A model generated the notes under the pieces. It saw nothing but the letters and a program-made list of their open reading frames with translations. It ran no database searches and had not been told where the DNA came from. Source: Uranotaenia lowii (taxonomy: Eukaryota; Arthropoda; Insecta; Diptera; Culicidae). Taken from it: a stretch of DNA of 64,000 nt. Below are positions 1 to 11,300 of the stretch, piece by piece. Where the stretch lies: NCBI RefSeq assembly GCF_029784155.1, contig NC_073693.1, forward strand, positions 146,446,843 through 146,510,842, written 5' to 3'. Within the stretch, counting starts at the first letter, position 1, and each line of letters starts with the position of its first letter. The position numbers and the translations under genes were made by a program.

Positions 1-2752
1 TGTCATTTTTGTCATTTTTGTCATTTTTGTCATTTTTGTCATTTTTGTCATTTTTGTCATTTTTGTCATTTTTGTCATTTTGTCATTTTTGTCATTTTTG
101 TCATTTTTGTCATTTTTGTCATTTTTGTCATTTTTGTCATTTTTGTCATTTTTGTCATTTTTGTCATTTTTGTCATTTTTGTCATTTTTGTCATTTTTGT
201 CATTTTTGTCATTTTTGTCATTTTTGTCATTTTTGTCATTTTTGTCATTTGTCATTTTTGTCATTTTTGTCATTTTTGTCATTTTTGTCATTTTTGTCAT
301 TTTTGTCATTTTTGTCATTTTTGTCATTTTTGTCATTTTTGTCATTTTTGTCATTTTTGTCATTTTTGTCATTTTTGTCATTTTTGTCATTTTTGTCATT
401 TTTGTCATTTTTGTCATTTTTGTCATTTTTGTCATTTTGTCATTTTTGTCATTTTTGTCATTTTTGTCATTTTTGTCATTTTTGTCATTTTTGTCATTTT
501 TGTCATTTTTGTCATTTTTGTCATTTTTGTCATTTTTGTCATTTTTGTCATTTTTGTCATTTTTGTCATTTTTGTCATTTTGTCATTTTTGTCATTTTGT
601 CATTTTTGTCATTTTTGTCATTTTTGTCATTTTTGTCATTTTTGTCATTTTTGTCATTTTTGTCATTTTTGTCATTTTTGTCATTTTTGTCATTTTTGTC
701 ATTTTGTCATTTTTGTCATTTTTGTCATTTTTGTCATTTTTGTCATTTTGTCATTTTTGTCATTTTTGTCATTTTTGTCATTTTTGTCATTTTTGTCATT
801 TTTGTCATTTTTGTCATTTTTGTCATTTTTGTCATTTTTGTCATTTTTGTCATTTTTGTCATTTTTGTCATTTTTGTCATTTTGTCATTTTTGTCATTTT
901 TGTCATTTTTGTCATTTTTGTCATTTTTGTCATTTTTGTCATTTTTGTCATTTTTGTCATTTTTGTCATTTTTGTCATTTTTGTCATTTTTGTCATTTTT
1001 GTCATTTTTGTCATTTTTGTCATTTTTGTCATTTTTGTCATTTTTGTCATTTTGTCATTTTTGTAATTTTTGTCATTTTTGTCATTTTTGTCATTTTTGT
1101 CATTTTTGTCATTTTTGTCATTTTGTCATTTTTGTCATTTTTGTCATTTTTGTCATTTTTGTCATTTTTGTCATTTTTGTCATTTTGTCATTTTTGTCAT
1201 TTTTGTCATTTTTGTCATTTTTGTCATTTTTGTCATTTTTGTCATTTTTGTCATTTTTGTCATTTTGTCATTTTTGTCATTTTTGTCATTTTTGTCATTT
1301 TTGTCATTTTTGTCATTTTTGTCATTTTTGTCATTTTTGTCATTTTTGTCATTTTTGTCATTTTTGTCATTTTTGTCATTTTTGTCATTTTTGTCATTTT
1401 TGTCATTTTTGTCATTTTTGTCATTTTTGTCATTTTTGTCATTTTTGTCATTTTTGTCATTTTTGTCATTTTTGTCATTTTTGTCATTTTTGTCATTTTT
1501 GTCATTTTGTCATTTTTGTCATTTTTGTCATTTTTGTCATTTTTGTCATTTTTGTCATTTTTGTCATTTTTGTCATTTTTGTCATTTTTGTCATTTTGTC
1601 ATTTTTGTCATTTTTGTTATTTTTGTCATTTTTGTCATTTTTGTCATTTTTGTCATTTTTGTCATTTTTGTCATTTTTGTCATTTTTGTCATTTTGGTCA
1701 TTTTGGTCATTTTTGTTATTTTTGTCATTTTTGTCATTTTTGTCATTTTTGTCATTTTTGTCATTTTGTCATTTTTGTCATTTTGTCATTTTTGTCATTT
1801 TTGTCATTTTTGTCATTTTTGTCATTTTTGTCATTTTTGTCATTTTTGTCATTTTTGTCATTTTTGTCATTTTTGTCATTTTTGTCATTTTTGTCATTTT
1901 TGTCATTTTTGTCATTTTTGTCATTTTTGTCATTTTTGTCATTTTTGTCATTTTTGTCATTTTTGTCATTTTTGTCATTTTTGTCATTTTTGTCATTTTT
2001 GTCATTTTTGTCATTTTTGTCATTTTTGTCATTTTTGTCATTTTTGTCATTTTTGTCATTTTTGTCATTTTTGTCATTTTTGTCATTTTTGTCATTTTTG
2101 TCATTTTTGTCATTTTTGTCATTTTTGTCATTTTTGTCATTTTTGTCATTTTTGTCATTTTTGTCATTTTTGTCATTTTTGTCATTTTTGTCATTTTGTC
2201 ATTTTTGTCATTTTTGTCATTTTTGTCATTTTTGTCATTTTTGTCATTTTTGTCATTTTTGTCATTTTTTGTCGTTTTTGTCATTTTTGTCATTTTTGTC
2301 ATTTTTGTCATTTTGGTCATTTTTGTTATTTTTGTCATTTTTGTCATTTTTGTCATTTTTGTCATTTTTGTCATTTTTGTCATTTTTGTCATTTTTGTTA
2401 TTTTTGTCATTTTTGTCATTTTTGTCATTTTTGTCATTTTTGTCATTTTTGTCATTTTTGTCATTTTTGTCATTTTTTGTCATTTTTGTCATTTTTGTCA
2501 TTTTTGTCATTTTTGTCATTTTTGTCATTTTTGTCATTTTTGTCATTTTTGTCATTTTTGTCATTTTTGTCTTTTTTGTCATTTTTGTCATTTTTGTCAT
2601 TTTTGTCATTTTTGTCATTTTTGTCATTTTTGTCATTTTTGTCATTTTTGTCATTTTTGTCATTTTTGTCATTTTTGTCATTTTTGTCATTTTTGTCATT
2701 TTTGTCATTTTTGTCATTTTTGTCATTTTTGTCATTTTTGTCATTTTTGTCA
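1..2752. repeat. 9-bp satellite (GTCATTTTT)n, array edge
   Basis: About 300 head-to-tail copies of a 9-bp unit, GTCATTTTT, run from the window edge to 2752, so the array continues to the left. Most units are exact. Common variants are 8-bp units (GTCATTTT), which shift the phase. Rarer ones are GGTCATTTT (near 1695-1710 and 2312), GTTATTTTT (near 1617, 1718, 2328, 2398), a 10-bp unit with GTCG near 2265-2275, and GTCTTTTTT near 2571. Variants are denser towards the unique flank, as expected for an array edge escaping homogenisation. Because 9 is a multiple of 3, several frames stay open for hundreds of codons; these are not genes. The right boundary is abrupt at GTCATGAATAAC. Confidence 0.97.
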
Positions 2753-5394
2753 TGAATAACATATCAATTGTCAATCAGTTGTTATCAACAAGATAAAATC
2801 ACGTATCGGTCAAACATGTAACTGATAAAAACTGGTACTGGGGCGCAGCTAATCGATAAAGTCAACAAAAACCGAAGTGGAGGGTGAGTCACAGTAATGC
2901 AAACATTCGATCGATATCCCATATTAACGCCATCGCAACGGCTCACAAATGGATCCTCCAAATGGTTTTTGCGAGGTAAGAAAAAAATGTGCTGATGCCC
3001 ACAAAATTACCAACTCGATCCGTTTTCAAATGACATCACTCCGGGTGGTGTCGTATGTTTGACCGATCGGTAAAAAATCAACAAATCCGTTCAATTGAGG
3101 GAAAAGTGTCCATTAAGAATCTGCAAATGATTTGCTTATTACTCAATCTGAGCAAACGTTTCATCGGTTAATTTGAGCCATGGATTTAGTCATTTGTGCC
3201 TACTTTTGTATATTGCTCATTGATTTCAAACGGAAAATTACTTTTCTGTTGAAAGTCAATGAAATCAGAATATTAAATTCTTGAATGATTGATTGAGATG
3301 TATGAAATAAATAAATGATTGAAGTTTGATTCATGCCAAAAAATTTATGGCCGTTTGAGCTCTAGGCTTTCTAAATCTACTAAGCCATTAAACGGTTAAG
3401 TGCTATGAGGCTATTAAAAGATGTATATTTTTCATGTGTTGTGTTGAATCCATCTAATGCCATATCCGAACGTTTATCGAAATGTGAATTCTTCTCACAC
3501 TTTTTTTCGGCAAACTTTTTTTTTTTTTTCAAGTGCTTATTTCGTAATCCTGCAATAAAAAACGAAAGCAACAAATTTGCTGACCCCAACCTATTTATAC
3601 GTGTCGACGATTGAGTAACTTAAAATACGCCGAAGAGCATCGAAAAACCATCGTTGAAGGTGAACATTATTTATAATTTTTTTTTGCCATTTTGCATGTC
3701 CCGTCAAACTAAGTTTCCATTTCCTCTAGAACGAGAAAGCCATCCCCGAAGTGTCATTTGCTGCTAATGTTTGTTTGTTTGTTTGCTTTTGCTTTGGCAA
3801 ATGCTGTTTTGACTTACGGCTGTGTTTTAGATTTTGTTTGACTCACTGTAGGAGAATGTTTTGGTATTCTTTGTAAGGTGGATGATTTTGGGGAACTGAT
3901 TTAAAAATATCTTCTACATTGGTCTTGAATAATAGCGATCGATCGAACTGGTGGTCTGGGATATTTTTTTCCTAGAAAATTGGAATCCCGGAGTTAACTA
4001 GCCAGGGTATTTTTCTAGCAGGTGGTGATGATTTTCCATAACAGTTTGGAGCAGCAATAAAACAATTTAACCTTAATTGTCTACCCACCGAGATCGTTCT
4101 TCCACATATGTGGCACCCAATCTTGAATGTATCTGTATGATTTTCCCTACCATATAAATTTTCCTTCTACTAGCAAGTCTCTCGCAGTATATGTAGGATC
4201 GAATGAGTTGGTGATTTGTCTATTTTTAAATCACGAAAATCCGGCAGCCACCGAGCGTGGACTCGTTTTTCACCGCGCTATTTCCCCACTCGAAACTCGT
4301 TGGGGAAAAGGGAAAAGTCGCTGAATCAGCCGCGCCGGTATGTTTTTTTCCCTTCTTATTTTATGGGCCGGGGAAGGAAGTCTGCCTACCTCTCCGTGTG
4401 CGGTTTATTCTATTTTATTTTCTCAAATGTGAATTCAACAGCCAGTACAAGATTTCCTCGGTCGGTCCATCCAAACGCACATGGGCATCATCGCGTCATC
4501 TCGCGCCAAAAGTCGTGCAAAGAAATGTGCGTTCAGAATCTATTTTTTTATAGCCGTCGCATTAAGGATTTTCGGGGTCACGTCAAAAAAATATGAAGTA
4601 ATTTTTCACTTCATTTTGGTTTGGTTTCTTCGATGGTTGATGGTTAATACTGGGGAATCCGGACAAATTCGGACGATGTGTTGCTGGGTGATGTTCTGGA
4701 TTGGATCAAGGGATTATTCGTGTTTTACGATACATGCCACCAAACCATGCACCACTCCTGTGTTGGACTGTTTGGATGATGGAAGACGCAACAGGAGGGA
4801 AATCGTTTGCATCTGTCTTGTAATAAGTTTCGGAGGAAATGGATTGCATGACTCTTTTTGAAATGTATTAATGAAGTCTTCTGCCGATTTGCTTTGGTGA
4901 ATCCCAAAATTATCTGTAACAAATTTGCTACATCTCAGAGAATTAAAATAATATCGATATGTCCTGTTATGGAAACTTTGAAATTATGACTATAAGTTTC
5001 TTTTGAAATGTAGGTGTTCAATTAATTTGAACACAAATTGAACCCACGTTAGTTTTAAATAAAATATCTTTGGTTTTACAACATCCTGAAAGTTGAGGAT
5101 AATTTTTTTTTTATTGTATAACTAAAGGGGCAGAAGAACTTTTTCATTCGGTTGTAGTTTATAAACGTTTCAAACTTTTTTCTAAATTTTGAAACATATA
5201 AGTTTTGTCTCATTCCTATAGTTTTATATAGTTTTTGTCAAAAAAATTTTACAAATAACTGTGATATTCCAACTTAAACAAAAATAAAACTAGGTATGTA
5301 TTGATCGATATGATATAGTTTTTTTTAATCAACCCCGCCTTTGGACGGGTTCATATTTCATCACTTCAACTTAACTTAGTATCATATTTTACTC
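2753..5394. other. unassigned AT-rich DNA beside the satellite
   Basis: No supported gene. An inverted repeat is present: ATCGGTCAAACAT near 2806-2818 is answered by ATGTTTGACCGAT at 3055-3067. A GTTT run lies near 3771-3785. The part at about 4080-4860 is listed separately because it is richer in GC. Confidence 0.5.
4080..4860. other. GC-richer island, possible host regulatory or exonic DNA
   Basis: This stretch is visibly richer in GC than its flanks, with CG dinucleotides around 4245-4330 and 4470-4520. GCGCCAAAA near 4503 resembles an E2F half-site. Several overlapping short ORFs (up to 126 codons) occur, but none has a recognisable domain or an obvious splice structure. It could be a 5' exon, a promoter or an enhancer of a gene outside the window. 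Confidence 0.3.
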
Positions 5395-6043
5395 AAAAAA
5401 TCAACCCAAAAATCAATCATGAAGCTACCAAAATAACAATTTTCCAAAAATAGGGTCATTTCCCGATTTCTCATGTTTTTTAGATTCTCTAAGCTGTGGC
5501 TTTTGTGAACTGCTTATAAAACAGATATTAGTAGGGGAAAATATCATATATTTAAAAAAAAATTGCAGATCGCCGTTTTTTGCATTTTTTAACAGCGTGT
5601 AATTTCAAGTTTATGTGCTGCAATAGAATAGATTAACTAGAAGCGTTATTGTGGTACTAAAAAATTGTGATCTTTCGAAAGATAAAAGAGACTTGATCCT
5701 GTAATCGGGGTGCCCTAAGCTTTGGCAAAAATCATGCAAAATCTTGAGATAAAAGTTCCATTGACTTTTTTGGACACATCAGTTATAATTTCAGTGTCAG
5801 AAAAAAAGAATTCTAAAAGTTTGCTTATTTTTTTTTTCTTGGTAAAAGCACTTTTTGAGATCTTTTTATCGAGAAATTGTTGGATAAATATTATTTATAG
5901 GATCAATATTGATAATTGCGTGCTCAGCTATGATAAACATCTATTCAGATGAAAAATAAATCTTTTTGAACTCGAAGGATCAAATGAAGTCATAACAAAC
6001 ATTTTGGAAAACTTTTTCTTAAAAATTATTAAAGTTTACTTTT
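5395..6043. repeat. interspersed repeat copy (partner at 56300-56470) and AT-rich DNA
   Basis: The block ACAGCGTGTAATTTCAAGTT at about 5593-5612, with the preceding GCATTTTTT, recurs near 56390-56418 with similar flanks. This marks a dispersed family of unknown class. Neither terminal repeats nor a duplication could be fixed. The rest, up to the LINE target site, shows nothing recognisable. Confidence 0.4.
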
Positions 6044-6056
6044 GCTTTCAAAGTAT
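6044..6056. repeat. target-site duplication of the LINE, copy at its 3' end
   Basis: The 13-mer GCTTTCAAAGTAT occurs here and again at 18721-18733, exactly flanking the LINE. Bases beyond the two copies differ (T before this copy, C before the other), which fixes the length at 13 bp. Confidence 0.9.
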
Positions 6057-6158
6057 TTTTTTTTTTGTTGTTTTTGATAGGAGTTTAACCCATTTAGGTC
6101 ATTCTTCCTCGATGAAAATGGTGTTTAACCCATTAGGGTCATTGGGGTGGTTTTTAGA
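6057..6158 (-). other. LINE 3' UTR and A-rich tail
   Basis: On the minus strand the ORF2 stop is followed by about 80 bases and an A-rich tail. The UTR holds two near-identical 21-mers 40 bp apart (plus-strand 6083-6103 and 6123-6143, GTTTAACCCATT followed by GGTCATT). Such 3' repeats can be the signal recognised by the element's reverse transcriptase during target-primed reverse transcription; that role is inferred. Confidence 0.6.
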
Positions 6159-7890
6159 TCAGATTTTATGCAAAAGTTTGGCTTTCCGAAGGAAAGCCAG
6201 AACCTTGGTCTCTTCTTCCGGGCAGTTACTTAGAATTTCCCTTAGGCTTGTTGCAAGACGGCAGGTCTGTCTGATAAGATGGTATTGAGGACATGTAACC
6301 AAGATGTGTTTGATGGTGATTTCTGTGTCGCAGCATGGGCAGATTGGAGGGTGGCTTTTAGTCAAAAGATGTTCGTGTGTGAGGCGAGTGTGACCGATAC
6401 GGAGACGGGTAAGAGCCCTTCTTTCATTTTGGGTCGGTCTGTCTGTCCATTTAACCGTGGAGTTTTTTATTTCACGCAACTTTGCATGGAGATTGGAGTT
6501 CCATTCGATGTCCCAGGATTCTTGTAGAGACCTTCTTATGAAGTTGAGGGCATCTTGTTGAGGAATGGCTATCGGCGGGGGATCCGAAAGCGTGGCTGCG
6601 GCTGCAAGTCGATCGGCGGCTTCGTTTCCGGGGATTCCGGCATGCCCCGGTACCCAGCAAAGGGTGATTTGCTTTTGGAGAGCTATTTTGGTGATGGTTG
6701 GTAGCCAAGGGTGTTTAATGTTGCCGTGTGACAAGGCGGAGAGCACACTGGCCGAATCACTGAAGATGACAGTTTTTGGATCGTATGTTTCAGCTGCTTT
6801 TAGTATTGCGAACGCCTCGGAGCTGAAGACCGAACATTGCGATGGGATAGGTAGACTTAGATTGTTGTTACCATTGTATACGCCGCTCCCGACTCGGCCG
6901 TTGTTGGTTTTGGAACCATCTGTGTATGCGTGAGGGAGGTGGCCAAATTTATGTTCCACAAGCTGTCTAAAGTGGGCTTGAATGATTGTTGGGGGATCAT
7001 TTTTTTTAATAACTCGCATCAGGCTTAAATTTACTATGGGAGTTTTATCGTTCCAGAAACTAATACGAGGTTCTGGTCTGGGGCAGATCGGTGGGATTTC
7101 GTTGCCCGTCAGGTTGGAGAGAAGGGTGTTCGTTCTAGCAACCATTTGGTATTCGCTGGAGCCCCCATTTGAGAGCCAACGCACGGCTTTTGATGATAGA
7201 AGTTTAGCGATTGTGTATTTGAATGGGGTTTGGCCGCTCTCAGCCATCAGTGAACTGATTGGGCTGGTGCAGAAAGCGGAGCCAATGATTCGTATGCAGC
7301 TATTGTACAGAGGTTCCAATTTGTTGATGATTTCTGAACTAGCTCGGCTGAGTAGGCCCAGCCCGTGTAGGATTGAAGGAAGAAACCAACCGTGGAGGAA
7401 GCGAAAGAGGGAATCTCTGTGGGCGTGGCTGGTTTTGTTGGCTAGGATTTGAAGGATGGATAACTTAGCTTTGGCATTCTTTCGAATCTGGTTCAGATGA
7501 AGATTGAAGTTTAGTCGGTCATCCACCCAAATACCAAGTAGGCGGGTGGAGCGGGTCAGTGGTATTATTTGGTTGTTGATGGTGAGGTCGGGCAATTTCT
7601 TGAGTTTTCTTCGATTTGGACCGATATGTAGGAGGCAGGATTTACTGGGTGAGAACTGGAAGCCCACAGTGGGTGCCCAGTTTGCTATTTCGGTCAAGGC
7701 ATCTTGGAGTCTTTTCCTGGTAGTCTTGGGAAAGGCTGATGTTGATATGAGCAGAATGTCGTCTGCGTAGACCAGAGCTTGTATGTTTGGCGGGATTTTT
7801 TGGAAGATGGAGTTGATTGCGATGAGGAATAGGGTGGGGGCCATCACTGATCCTTGAGGGACCCCTCCGTGGACTGTTATTTTTTCGGAG
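6159..7890 (-). pseudogene. LINE ORF2, 3' part: RT motifs B-C, RNase H, zinc motif
   Basis: This is the downstream half of ORF2, cut off from its start by the BEL insertion at 7891. It opens in the RT palm with motif B (GGVPQGSVMAP) and then motif C (VYADDILLIS, near 7757-7768), which carries two catalytic aspartates. An RNase H domain follows with all four acidic/histidine landmarks: D in YTDGSK (about 6915), E in KAAE, D in FSDSAS, and H/D in GHAGIPGNEAAD (about 6610-6650). Near the C terminus is CPCC with a downstream H and C, the usual LINE tail zinc motif. The stop is TGA at 6159-6161. An apparent start further upstream lies in BEL LTR sequence and is an accident. RT and RNase H act in target-primed reverse transcription and RNA removal. 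Confidence 0.92.
7886..7890. repeat. BEL target-site duplication (CGGAG), left copy
   Basis: CGGAG stands directly before the LTR start TGTT here and directly after the other LTR end ACA at 15315-15319. Five base pairs is a usual BEL/Pao duplication length. Confidence 0.92.
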
Positions 7891-8305
7891 TGTTCGTGAA
7901 ATTGATCCTGGAGTTTTTCAGCAAGAATAACGCCGGTTTTATATTGCTTCAAGCTCAAACTGCAATTTATTGGCATGTTAGTAATTGAATTCAAGTTAGA
8001 TAATTTTATGCTTACAATTTAATCTCCTACTACAATTTGTATTTCACGAACCAAACTTCGGTTAATACGCTCCGTTTTCAACTAGAACTATACAAATATT
8101 GTTTATTAATTTGGCAAATAAAGATCTTTAAATATAATACTTGAAACGTGCTGGTACTCTACAATGACGATTGTTAATAATGACTTGCAAAATTTTCTGA
8201 CAACCTATCTCGAATATGCGGCGTCGCGACGCCTCCTTATCACTGTTATCAAATTACTGTCAAAGCTGTTTCTGGGTCGTCCGAGGGGCTAGCTTGTGCA
8301 CAACA
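7891..8305 (-). repeat. BEL 3' LTR
   Basis: The 415-bp terminal repeat matches 14900-15314 base for base as far as could be read. On the minus strand it has a TATA-like TATATTTAAAG (about 8130-8140) and AATAAA (8102-8107), spaced as a promoter and polyadenylation pair might be. The CG-rich palindrome GGCGTCGCGACGCC lies near 8220-8233. Confidence 0.95.
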
Positions 8306-8314
8306 TCCTCCCCC
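8306..8314 (-). promoter_or_regulatory. BEL polypurine tract
   Basis: On the minus strand GGGGGAGGA lies directly against the 3' LTR start (TGTTG). This is the expected place and composition for the primer of plus-strand DNA synthesis. Confidence 0.85.
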
Positions 8315-8348
8315 GCATGTCGAAAGAACGTTCCGTTCGGCGTCATGT

Positions 8349-11300
8349 TCACTTTACATCCAAAAGCGCAAGTTTAGTACAAGGACGACTCAAAACTCCA
8401 CCGCTTATCTGTATATCTGCCATCCGGGATACACCGTCCTTTCCTGGATACATCTTAATCACTCGACCCCTGATCCATCGGTTACGCGCACCCTCATCGG
8501 CAATTACTACTAACTCCCCATCATTGATTGGACGAACATCTTCAAACCACTTTGTTCGTCTTGTAATGGTCGGCAAATATTCCACCACCCATCGCTGCCA
8601 AAAGATTTGCAAAACTCGTTGAATAAGGTCCCAGCTACACCTTATAACCGTTCCCTTCAGGATAGGCCTTTTAACACCCTGCCGTACTCCTTTGGACCCC
8701 AACATCAAAAAATGGTTGGGGGTTAAAGATTCCTCGTTTTCCGACCTAATAGGGATGAATGTCAGCGGTCTAGAATTTATCATATGTTCAGCTTCAATTA
8801 GAACCGTTAGGAAGGATTCTTCATCGAATTTATCAACCGTAGGGACCGATTTCAAAGCAGTTTTTACGGATCGGACCATCCGTTCCCAACATCCGCCCAT
8901 GTGGGGTGCCGCTGGTGGTATGAAATACCATTGGGTTCTGGTGTCGGTGAATGTACTACCCAGCTCGTTGTTGATCGCTTTCAGTTCCGTTCTAAGTTCA
9001 CGACTAACGCCTAGGAAATTTGTTCCGTTGTCCGTGTAAATCTCCTCAGGAGCTCCTCTACGTGCGACAAATCTACGGATAGCTTTTTTGCATGAATCGG
9101 ATGACATGTTGGCAGCAACTTCGAGGTGAACCGCTCTCAAAGTCAAACAGGTGAAGAGCACTACCCATCGTTTGACCGCTTTTCTTCCTATTTTAATCAG
9201 ATATGGTCCAAAGTAGTCGATTCCGGTAAAGGTGAATGGACGTACAAACGGTGTGAGTCTTACGCGTGGGAGCGGACCCATTTTCGGCGCTACAGGTGAC
9301 GCTTTGTAGACTTTACACCATTGACATGCTTTTTTGACTTTCTTCAACTCGACTCGTAGTCTCGGTATTCTGAATCGTTGCCTAAGCTCATTGACGACAG
9401 TTTCATCATTCGCGTGCCCATAATTTCGATGATACCAATCCAGTACAAGGTAAGTGATCCTATGATCTCTGGGTAGGATGATCGGGTACTTAGCATCATA
9501 TTCCATCCAATCAGCCGCCTGCATTCGACCATCTACGCGAATCACACCAAACTCGTCGATAGTTGGGCCCATGGAAGATATGGAACTAGATTTTGAAATC
9601 TTTCTCCTGTTCGGAACGCTCGTTTGATTATTATGTCGGAGTATATCTACCTCTTTCGGAAAGGAATCATTTTGTGCAATTCTCCACAATGCACGCTCAG
9701 CCCTCTTCAAGTGATCGCTATTCATACCAATAGTGTTGATCTGCTTGCCCAGAAACTTCTTCAAATAACAGTCTTCAAAGTAATGAACGTAGCCCGTCAC
9801 GCGCAGAAGGCGTTCCCACTTAGAAAAGCGGTTGATGTCGATTATAGGAACTCGTGCCACATGAGCATGGACACTATCGATGCGTAACTCTTCTTTACTA
9901 ACTTCAGCGTAGACGATACGATCTTTCGGCCATTCGTTTTCATCCAGCTCGTAGAGGAATTCCGGTGCCTTATACCATCGACTTTCAGCGTCAAACGAAG
10001 GTCCTTTTCCCCACTTCGTAGCCTCATCAGCGACATTAAGGCGTGTGGGGACCCATCTCCATTCTTCAATTTTGGATAATTCAAGTATCTCATTGATTCG
10101 ATGAGCTACAAATCGGTTATAGCGACGCATATCTGACCGTATCCATGACAGTACTGTAGTTGAGTCACTCCAGAAAAGGACTTCATGGATAGTGAGGGTG
10201 TGTTCCTCTTCTATAACCTTTCTCAGTCGAGCTCCTATCAAGGCCGCAAGCAGCTCAAGACGAGGAATAGATAAAATCTTTAACGGTGCAACCTTTGTTT
10301 TCGAGGATACCAGAGCACATCGAACCTTATTATCTTCTACGACTCGCAAATAGGCTACAGCTGCATACGCCTGCTCACTCGCGTCGACAAATATGTGCAG
10401 CTGAACGTTGTCATACGTGTTTTTTGTGTATCCGGGAAAGTAACATCGTTTAATCTTTAAACATTCTATACCAGGTAATGCACTGAGCCACAGTTTCCAT
10501 TTGGTGAAAATCTCTTCAGGTATTTTATCGTCCCATGCAACTTTCTCTCGCCACACCTCCTGAATAATTATTTTTCCGTGGATCGTAAAAGCAGAAATTA
10601 GACCCAAGGGATCATACAAACTCATAACTAGCTTCAATAACTGCCGTTTTGTTGGAACAGTTTCACAATTAATTAAATCTGCAATCTCTTTGCTAAATTG
10701 TACTGGAAAAGAGAACACATCAGAGGATGGTTGCCAAATCATCCCTAACAAACGTTGGCCTTCTGACTCATCACCAAACTGCATGTTCTTAACAACTGTT
10801 GGGTTGTTGGCACCGATTTGTTGTAGAACTTCATTGCGATTTGAAATCCAATTAACAATTTCAAATTTACCTTTAGAATGGACTTCTGTCACCTGCAAGG
10901 CTAACTCCACCGCTTCCTCGACCGTGTCAACGCATTGTACGTAGTCGTCTACGTAATGCCACCGTGTGATTGCGTCCGCTGCTCTCGGATAATCTCGTTG
11001 ATATTCTGCCGCATTTAGATTTTTCACGAACTGTGCATGTGCAGGCGAGCACGTAGCACCAAAGATGGCCACATCCATCACCATGATGTCCAAGGGTTTG
11101 TCCGGAGAATCTCGCCATAGAAACAACTGGGCACTACGATCTTCAGGGCGCACCAATATCTGGTGAAACATCTCTCTAATATCCGCTGCAATGGCTACTT
11201 CACGCTCTCGATACCGAAAAAGTATAGATAAAAGAGATGTTAGAAGATCGGGACCTTTCATGAGCATGCTGTTTAATGATACACCATCGACCTTAGCAGC

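Noticed and set aside
9..2759. Open frames of up to 916 codons on both strands in the satellite
   Set aside because: They follow from a stop-free 9-bp unit and consist only of three-residue repeats with phase slips; no gene signals.
7891..7994. Apparent N terminus of the LINE RT/RNase H frame starting at 7994
   Set aside because: The first codons lie in BEL LTR sequence; the true LINE part begins at 7890 and continues from 15320.
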